This document shows, one piece after another, positions 1-5,127 of a stretch of 7,528 nt of DNA (the first letter of the stretch is position 1; each line of letters opens with the position of its first letter). Position numbers and translations under genes: made by a program. Source of the DNA: CAYRTD01 sp964595055 (GTDB taxonomy: Bacteria > Bacteroidota > Bacteroidia > Bacteroidales > GCA-2748055); contig CAZQOV010000154.1 in NCBI GenBank assembly GCA_964595055.1, forward strand, positions 1 through 7,528, given 5' to 3'. Under the pieces are notes generated by a model that worked only from the letters and a program-made list of their open reading frames with translations, was not told where the DNA came from and made no database searches.

Positions 1-447
1 ACGGGACCGCTGATGCAACTACCACCCCATCAGGACCCCAGACGGTGGATCATGGGGAAAGCATAAACATTTCCGCTACCGCCCCTGCGGGTTATAGTTT
101 TGTGGACTGGACTGTTTCGGAAGGGACGGTTAGCATTGAGGACCCCGTATCGGCTGCCACAACAGCCACCGTTACTGAAGGACCTGCCTCCATCCAGGCG
201 AATTTTGTCCTCAATACCTATCAGCTCTCCGTCACTACCGATGGAACCGAAGGCGCAACCACCACCCCGTCGAATCCCCAGACTGTTGACCATGGGGTAA
301 GCATAAACATTTCCGCCACTGCACCTGCGGGTTATAGTTTTGTGGACTGGACTGTTTCGGAGGGGACGGTTAACATTGAGGACCCCTTATCGGCTGCCAC
401 AACAGCCACCGTTACTGAAGGACCTGCCTCCATCCAGGCGAATTTTG
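1..447 (+). repeat. Tandem 240-base direct repeat, two copies, inside the surface protein gene
   Basis: Copy 1 covers 1-207 (its start may lie outside the window) and copy 2 covers 241-447, a period of exactly 240 bases or 80 codons. By hand alignment, 61-207 versus 301-447 differ at 6 of 147 positions, while 1-60 versus 241-300 differ at 16 of 60. Each copy encodes one divergent InlB-type beta-repeat, recognisable by the AGYSFVDW core followed by a short strand ending in IQANF. A third, much more diverged copy (459-674) keeps the plan with EGYRIDDIWVNG. The array probably continues upstream. Bases 61-180 are 54% GC (65 of 120), higher than most of the window. Confidence 0.9.
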
Positions 448-3400
448 AGCTATTAAGCTACACCATCACCGCCACTGCCGGTGCCAACGGAAGCATTGAT
501 CCTCAAGGAGTGAACGAAGTACCCCATGGAGGGTCTCAGTCCTATACCATTACACCTGATGAGGGCTACAGGATTGATGATATTTGGGTAAACGGACTTT
601 CGGCCGGGACTTCAGAGACTTATCTTTTTGAAAATATAACCCAGGATCAGACCATTGAAGTAAGTTTTATTAAGCTTATCGAAATTGAACAGCTAAGCAT
701 ACCGAATGCCCCCATGAAAATAGGAGATATTATCCGTGCAACCCTGAGGGTTAGCTATGACGATAATACCCCCTATTCATTGGTTTCAGGGAGTATCGGT
801 GGGTATGCTTTGTCAAATCTTCAACGGGTTGATTTTACTACTTATACTGCAGATTTTACTATAAATGAAGGCGGTAATAGTTATACAGCCGGGGCTTCTA
901 TCCCTGTAAGTAATCTGGTATTGACCGATTCGGATGTGGTAAGTGAAGCGTTTAACGGGGCCATTGTTCAGGCTAACGATCCTGTCGATGCAGAAAGACC
1001 GGTTATAACCAATATTTATGTGGAATCCGGTGATAAAGGAGTGGGTGAAACGGTACGTTTAATCATCAATTCCGATGGAGCGGGTTACAGCATTGATTCT
1101 ACGAGTCGGATAAACGGAATACCCGTAAGCGAACCCAATATCACATTCACTGAACTGGGTAGCGGAAGTTATTCTTTGGATTATATTGTCCGGGAGGGAG
1201 ACAACGATGTTGAACGGGGGGAACTTACGGCCTCCGTTATTCTGGTGAAGCCTTCCGGGAATACCAGTGTTCCTTATACATCGTTGCTCAATACTTCCCA
1301 ATTAAGCATTGATGCGAATTCCCCGGTAGTTACAAAAATGGAAGTACCGGACGGGGAATTTGTTATCGGCGACACGGTTGAAGTGGTAATTTCCGCTGAT
1401 GACGAAGGGTATGGACCCGGTTCGGAAATGGTTATAAACAATATACCCATCAGTTCTTCCAGGGTAAATTTGCTGGAACAGGGTGCTGGTGTTTACCTTC
1501 TGAGATACAAGGTTGGGATTGGAGATGATGGAGTGGAGTCCGGCGGTCTGCAATTAGCGGTTTATCTTGAAGATGCTGCCGGAAATACCGGTGGCCCCTT
1601 CAGCAATCTTGAAAAGAACAGTTTATCAGTGTATACGGAATTGCCTACAGCAAGTATTTCAGGTAACAGCACGATTTGTGAAGGGGATTCGGCTCAACTG
1701 AAAGTATTCCTGACCGGACGTGCTCCCTGGAGTATCTTTGTTTCGGATGGTTCAGAAACGAAACTCTATGAGGATATTTATTCTTCTCCCTATACTATTT
1801 ATGTTTCGCCTTTAGAGACAACAACCTATTTTATTGATCTGGTTTCTGATGTGAACAATGTTGTGAATAATGGTACAGACTTCGCTACGGTTTCGATAAA
1901 TGAAAAGACAGATGTTGAGATCATCAACCTGAGTTCCGGGTTTAATGTGGAAGCCGACCCTGTATTATTGGAAGCAAACGTTGAGGGAGGGACTTTTTCG
2001 GGACCTGGTGTGAACAGCCTTACCGGGTATTTTGATCCGGGGATTGCCGATACCGTAAATTCTCCGCATACCTTATATTATACTTTTACCAATATTTATG
2101 GTTGTACGAGTATTGACAGTGCTCTTGTTTTTGTCCTTGGTGCTGAAGGAGATGTTTATATTCCGGATAGTCTTTTTTGCGATAATCAGGATACGTTTAC
2201 CGTATCTGCCTCCAATACGGCAGATGCAACAGGATCCTTCCGTTTGTTGAATTCTGATTCTCTTGAGATTAACGGACTGTCGGATAAGGGCGATAATACG
2301 GCCCGGGTAAATCCTTCATTACTGGATGAAGGGAACTACATTATCGAGTATTCTTATGAGGATAATCTCACTTTTACACTGTGGGAGAATTTCAGAATTG
2401 AGGCAACCGAAACTCCGGAGATCCTGATTCCTGACAGGGAAGTATATTGTCAGAATGAGAATGAAATTCTCCTGAGCAGTTCGCTAGCCACAGCGGTATT
2501 TGAAGGGCCCGGGGTACGGGAAGAGAATGGGGCGTATTATTTCGATCCGGGGGTTGCTGATGCCGGGAAAAATATAATTAAAGCCACTAATACTTCTGAG
2601 AGTGGTTGCAGCAAGTCAGTTTCAACGACCATCAGGGTTAATCCTGTACCCTCCGTAATGTTTGATGTCGACAGGCTTTGTGTAAGTTCAAGGGATACGG
2701 TATTTTTCAGCAATCTTACGGAAGATAAATTCCTCTTTGAGGAATGGTACTGGGATTTTGATGATCCGGCAAGCGGAGAAAGCAGTATAAGTACAAGGGT
2801 AGCTCCCTGGCATATTTTTGAGGTGGCGGGGACCCGGGAAATCATGCTTCGCGGAACTACTGAAGCGGGCTGTGTCGATTCTGTAATACAGGAATTAAAT
2901 TTCGAAGATAACCCCATAGTTTCCTTTACCTGGGATAATGAATGTTTTGACAATGAGAGTATAGTCAACTTTAGCAGTGATTTGAACAGTATCAGTCCCG
3001 TAGAAACCTATCGCTGGACAGTTACGGATACTGCCGGAGAATCAGCAACAATAACCGGTTCTGAGTCCCTTGAATATAGCTTTGACGAAATGAGCAGTTA
3101 TGTCATTGAATTGGAGGCCGAGACTCAGAATGGATGTTCAGGAAGGTTCCAAAAGGAGATCCTGTTAAAACCTGTTTTTAGTATTAGCGATACAGAAAGT
3201 TACTTTGAAGATTTTGCTTCCGGTGAAGGATGGTGGACGGTTGATGAAGATACTTCTTCTGAACACATTAGCTGGGATTACAGGGTGGTAAATTTTGAGA
3301 ATATGGGTGATGCATTGTCTCGTACCTGGTACACCAATCTGCCGGAAGAAAGCACCTATGAACATTCCTGGGTCATGTCACCGTGCTTTAATTTTGAGAG

Positions 3401-4730
3401 CTCGGAAAGACCCATGATTGCGCTGGATATTTCTCAAAGCCTGGCAAAGGATATCGAGGGAGTAGTTTTACAGGCCACTGTAGACGGCCATAACTGGAAA
3501 ACCATAGGAGCTAAAGAACAAGGAATAAACTGGTACAATTCTTCTGAAATTTTTCCTGCACCCGGGGGCAGCACATCGGGCTGGACAGGTAAAGATCCAT
3601 TTGAAGGTGATGAAGGATGGGTAAATGCCCGACATGACCTGGATTCTCTCGATGGCGAGAAAAGAGTTCAGTTCAGGATGGCTTTTGCTTCTGAACACAA
3701 TGCGGCCGAATCCGCAAGAGAGGGTTTTGCTTTTAATAATGTAATGATAAGAGAGCGGAACAAAAAGGCATTGCTTGAGCACTTTACAAATACTTCTGAG
3801 CTGAATGCTGCTGCCGCTGATGAGTCAGTGAATGCATTTTATAATGATCATTTTGACGATATGGTTAAATTGGAATACCATACCTCATTCCCGGGACAAG
3901 ATCCCTTCAATGATCATAACCGTTCTGTTCCGGCCACCCGTTCTCTCTACTCTGGAGTTACAGCCGTGCCTTATGCATTAATAGATGGTGGATTCCTGTC
4001 TTCTCTCAGATTTGATTTCGATCCTGACGCTCCAAATGCAAAAAATATAAAACGTACTGTTTTGCAGGACGCATTATTTGATATTGAGGTGAATCCTCAA
4101 TATGAAGGAAGCAGGGTAAATGTTGAGGTGGAAGTTACCGCACTCGCCGATTTGGAGCCTGAAGAACGAATCGTACATATTGTCGTTTTTGAAAAATTAA
4201 TTACGGGGGTATCTACCGTAAACGGTTCCTCAGATTTCCTTAATGTCATCAAAGACATGCTCCCTAACAGTGCAGGTACAGCGGTATTCGATGGCTGGAT
4301 ACAGGGACAGACAAGGACGTATAACTTTTCCTGGGATTACCGGAATGTATATGATCCTGAGATGTTGCGGATTGCTGCATTTGTTCAAAACGACATAAAT
4401 AAAGAGGTGTATCAGGTAAGCACAGATGATGATACTAATTTAACTACTTCAATAGAAAAGCTTGATTCCCAGGCTCCGAACATTAATATTTATCCCAATC
4501 CGGCAGCGGAATATCTTAATGTCCGGGTTCAAAATATTTATCAGCGCAGCTATATGATTGAGTTTTATGATCAGTTGGGAAGAAGTGTCATGAGAAAGGA
4601 AATCAGGGATTACCAGGACGTTGTTCAGATCGATATAGGTTCCTTGAAAAGAGGGGTTTATTTTGTAAGGGTAATGGATAAAGAAAATGGAGTTTTATTG
4701 AAAATTCAAAAGCTTATGGTAATGAAATAA
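1..4730 (+). CDS. Giant modular T9SS-secreted surface protein, 5'-truncated by the window
   Basis: The reading frame is open from base 3 to the TAA at 4728-4730 (1575 visible residues), and the true start lies outside the window. The GTG at 45 is an internal Val in a repeat, not a start. Modules in order, by base position: InlB-type divergent repeats (3-210, 216-450, 459-674); three Ig-like modules (about 684-1650); SprB/PKD-like modules to about 2645, with the recurring GPGV...FDPG motif at 1986-2045 and 2496-2560; two PKD-like domains (about 2650-3175, WYWDFDD at 2745-2765); a jelly-roll, choice-of-anchor-J-like domain (about 3190-3760); an Omp28-like domain (about 3768-4445); and a type A sorting domain (about 4476-4727). 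The T9SS signal predicts export across the outer membrane and surface attachment or release. Adhesion is inferred from the module types; ligand and substrate are unknown, and I see no catalytic domain. It could equally be called a hypothetical T9SS type A sorting domain protein. Confidence 0.93.
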   Translation, partial: GTADATTTPSGPQTVDHGESINISATAPAGYSFVDWTVSEGTVSIEDPVSAATTATVTEGPASIQANFVLNTYQLSVTTDGTEGATTTPSNPQTVDHGVSINISATAPAGYSFVDWTVSEGTVNIEDPLSAATTATVTEGPASIQANFELLSYTITATAGANGSIDPQGVNEVPHGGSQSYTITPDEGYRIDDIWVNGLSAGTSETYLFENITQDQTIEVSFIKLIEIEQLSIPNAPMKIGDIIRATLRVSYDDNTPYSLVSGSIGGYALSNLQRVDFTTYTADFTINEGGNSYTAGASIPVSNLVLTDSDVVSEAFNGAIVQANDPVDAERPVITNIYVESGDKGVGETVRLIINSDGAGYSIDSTSRINGIPVSEPNITFTELGSGSYSLDYIVREGDNDVERGELTASVILVKPSGNTSVPYTSLLNTSQLSIDANSPVVTKMEVPDGEFVIGDTVEVVISADDEGYGPGSEMVINNIPISSSRVNLLEQGAGVYLLRYKVGIGDDGVESGGLQLAVYLEDAAGNTGGPFSNLEKNSLSVYTELPTASISGNSTICEGDSAQLKVFLTGRAPWSIFVSDGSETKLYEDIYSSPYTIYVSPLETTTYFIDLVSDVNNVVNNGTDFATVSINEKTDVEIINLSSGFNVEADPVLLEANVEGGTFSGPGVNSLTGYFDPGIADTVNSPHTLYYTFTNIYGCTSIDSALVFVLGAEGDVYIPDSLFCDNQDTFTVSASNTADATGSFRLLNSDSLEINGLSDKGDNTARVNPSLLDEGNYIIEYSYEDNLTFTLWENFRIEATETPEILIPDREVYCQNENEILLSSSLATAVFEGPGVREENGAYYFDPGVADAGKNIIKATNTSESGCSKSVSTTIRVNPVPSVMFDVDRLCVSSRDTVFFSNLTEDKFLFEEWYWDFDDPASGESSISTRVAPWHIFEVAGTREIMLRGTTEAGCVDSVIQELNFEDNPIVSFTWDNECFDNESIVNFSSDLNSISPVETYRWTVTDTAGESATITGSESLEYSFDEMSSYVIELEAETQNGCSGRFQKEILLKPVFSISDTESYFEDFASGEGWWTVDEDTSSEHISWDYRVVNFENMGDALSRTWYTNLPEESTYEHSWVMSPCFNFESSERPMIALDISQSLAKDIEGVVLQATVDGHNWKTIGAKEQGINWYNSSEIFPAPGGSTSGWTGKDPFEGDEGWVNARHDLDSLDGEKRVQFRMAFASEHNAAESAREGFAFNNVMIRERNKKALLEHFTNTSELNAAAADESVNAFYNDHFDDMVKLEYHTSFPGQDPFNDHNRSVPATRSLYSGVTAVPYALIDGGFLSSLRFDFDPDAPNAKNIKRTVLQDALFDIEVNPQYEGSRVNVEVEVTALADLEPEERIVHIVVFEKLITGVSTVNGSSDFLNVIKDMLPNSAGTAVFDGWIQGQTRTYNFSWDYRNVYDPEMLRIAAFVQNDINKEVYQVSTDDDTNLTTSIEKLDSQAPNINIYPNPAAEYLNVRVQNIYQRSYMIEFYDQLGRSVMRKEIRDYQDVVQIDIGSLKRGVYFVRVMDKENGVLLKIQKLMVMK
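684..1650 (+). repeat. Three tandem Ig-like modules of about 108 residues
   Basis: Three protein-level repeats lie at about 684-1000, 1001-1320 and 1321-1650. Copies two and three align clearly: P-V-[IV]-T opening, G-[ED]-T-V strand, [GN]-Y turn, I-N-[GN]-I-P, then G-[SA]-G-x-Y-x-L-x-Y and an acidic G-D-[ND]-[DG]-V-E turn at 1197 and 1521, 324 bases apart. The first copy is more diverged but shares the opening G-D-I strand and the acidic NEGG turn at about 864-875. The pattern suggests beta-sandwich stalk domains. The acidic turns could bind calcium as in other bacterial Ig-like stalks, but that is inference. I cannot assign a named family. Confidence 0.65.
3768..4445 (+). other. Omp28/thioredoxin-fold-like domain without CxxC
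   Basis: This domain lies within the surface protein gene. It opens with ALLEHFTNTS (3768-3797), the strand and loop that in Omp28-type proteins normally leads straight into a Cys-x-x-Cys motif. Further features of the fold follow: a KLEYHTSFPGQDPFND segment, an R-S-x-Y-S-G-V turn, and A-V-P-Y-A-L-I-D-G-G around 3963-3992 with the expected cis-proline at 3969. Where the cysteines should be (3798-3809) the sequence reads E-L-N-A, so a redox role is unlikely and a structural or binding role more plausible. The family assignment rests on motif recall and is moderately confident. Confidence 0.6.
4476..4727 (+). other. T9SS type A C-terminal sorting domain
   Basis: This is the last segment of the surface protein. 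It shows the family's signature steps in order: INIYPNPA (YPNP at 4491-4502), a LNVRV strand, FYDQLGRSV, an IDIGSLKRG segment, GVYFVRV at 4653-4673, and a terminal QKLMVMK tail directly before the stop. In this family the domain directs export through the type IX translocon and is usually cleaved during attachment or release. The complete ending shows that the 3' end of the gene is intact and not frameshifted. Confidence 0.95.
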
Positions 4731-4739
4731 AAAGGAGAG
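4731..4739 (+). promoter_or_regulatory. Strong Shine-Dalgarno sequence ahead of a ten-codon ORF
   Basis: AAAGGAGAG lies one base after the stop codon of the surface protein gene, and its GGAG core ends 10 bases before the ATG at 4748. The match and spacing are good, which is notable because Bacteroidota genes often lack a strong Shine-Dalgarno. It indicates that translation once started, or still starts, at 4748, coupled to the upstream gene. Confidence 0.6.
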
Positions 4740-4747
4740 AAATAATC

Positions 4748-4850
4748 ATGAATTATAAACGATCTGCGGTTCATTCTTAGGCTTTTTTGGGGCAATTCAT
4801 GAAAATCAAACCTTTCTGATCCGCACCTGAATCAGCATTACAATATGTGT
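4748..4850 (+). pseudogene. Possible relic of a secreted protein gene, PorP/SprF-like
   Basis: From the ATG at 4748 the frame reads MNYKRSAVHS and stops at TAG 4778-4780. In another frame, 4771-4800 reads SFLGFFGAIH, which resembles the hydrophobic core of a signal peptide. In the third frame, 4818-4847 reads DPHLNQHYNM, which resembles the start of mature PorP/SprF outer-membrane proteins (typically D-P-x-F-S-Q-Y followed by an N-P motif). Joined by two frameshifts these give a plausible lipid-independent secreted N-terminus behind a good ribosome binding site. PorP/SprF genes often follow large T9SS surface protein genes, which fits the position. The rest of such a gene, about 900 bases, is not visible, and the similarity is short. 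Alternatives are a short translated leader peptide or chance. Confidence 0.3.
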
Positions 4851-5025
4851 TCAATTATGGATAATGGGTTTGTCACATTGGACTCCTATTAATCCCAAAT
4901 GGACCACTATAAGATTGCTTTGATTCTGAAAAAGACCAGATCAGCTAAAACACTTGTTTTATCAAAAAAAGTACTTCAATTATTAACCCTTACCGTGATT
5001 ATGCGTTAATTGTATAAACCGGAAG

Positions 5026-5065
5026 TAAGCACTTGATCAACAAGGCTTGATTCAGGGTATTTTTT
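5026..5065 (+). terminator. Weak candidate terminator hairpin
   Basis: AAGC-A-CTTG (5027-5035) pairs with CAAGGCTT (5041-5048) around the loop ATCAA, giving an 8-bp stem with one bulged A. A T-run follows at 5060-5065, but it starts 11 bases after the stem, so this is not a classical intrinsic terminator. It sits about 300 bases past the surface protein stop and 60 bases before the next gene, which would suit the end of a once longer operon. Confidence 0.25.
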
Positions 5066-5127
5066 CTAAAGATTTTATTCCCTATTATTGTTATATTTTG
5101 GAGGATAAAATCTATATTTATATAATT

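Larger units (their letters stand above)
4731..5127. other. Intergenic region, no intact gene
   Basis: A 397-base AT-rich gap separates the two large genes. All three forward frames are broken by stops. The longest open stretch without a start of interest is about 40 codons. It holds a candidate gene relic at its left end (4733-4850) and a hairpin with a nearby T-run (5026-5065). No tRNA, riboswitch or insertion-sequence end is recognisable, and I see no convincing minus-strand gene. Confidence 0.8.

Noticed and set aside
45..47. GTG as the start codon of the large gene
   Set aside because: The frame is open upstream to base 3 and encodes the same repeat peptide as the second copy (T-T-T-P-S...Q-T-V-D-H-G), so this codon is an internal valine.
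2537..2968. Minus-strand ORF of 143 codons, and other minus-strand ORFs across 30-3782 and 5118-7401
   Set aside because: They lie antisense to two well-supported + strand genes with clear domain motifs, and their translations show no recognisable domain.
1..4730. The surface protein as an SprB-type gliding adhesin
   Set aside because: It shares PKD/SprB-like modules but ends in a type A sorting domain, not the type B (gliding-motility-associated) C-terminus that SprB-like proteins carry.
4946..4961. Hairpin TAAAAC-ACTT-GTTTTA as a terminator
   Set aside because: The 6-bp stem is almost all A/T and is followed by an A-run, not a T-run, on the + strand; no gene converges from the other strand.
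5092..5100. TATATTTTG as a Bacteroidota -7 promoter element (TAnnTTTG)
   Set aside because: It has one extra base in the spacer, and I find no TTTG-like -33 element at the expected distance upstream. In such AT-rich DNA a partial match is expected by chance.
5100..5104. GGAGG as the ribosome binding site for the STAND gene
   Set aside because: It ends 23 bases before the ATG at 5128, too far for normal use, and no ATG, GTG or TTG start in that frame lies at a suitable distance. The AT-rich leader without Shine-Dalgarno fits Bacteroidota habits better.
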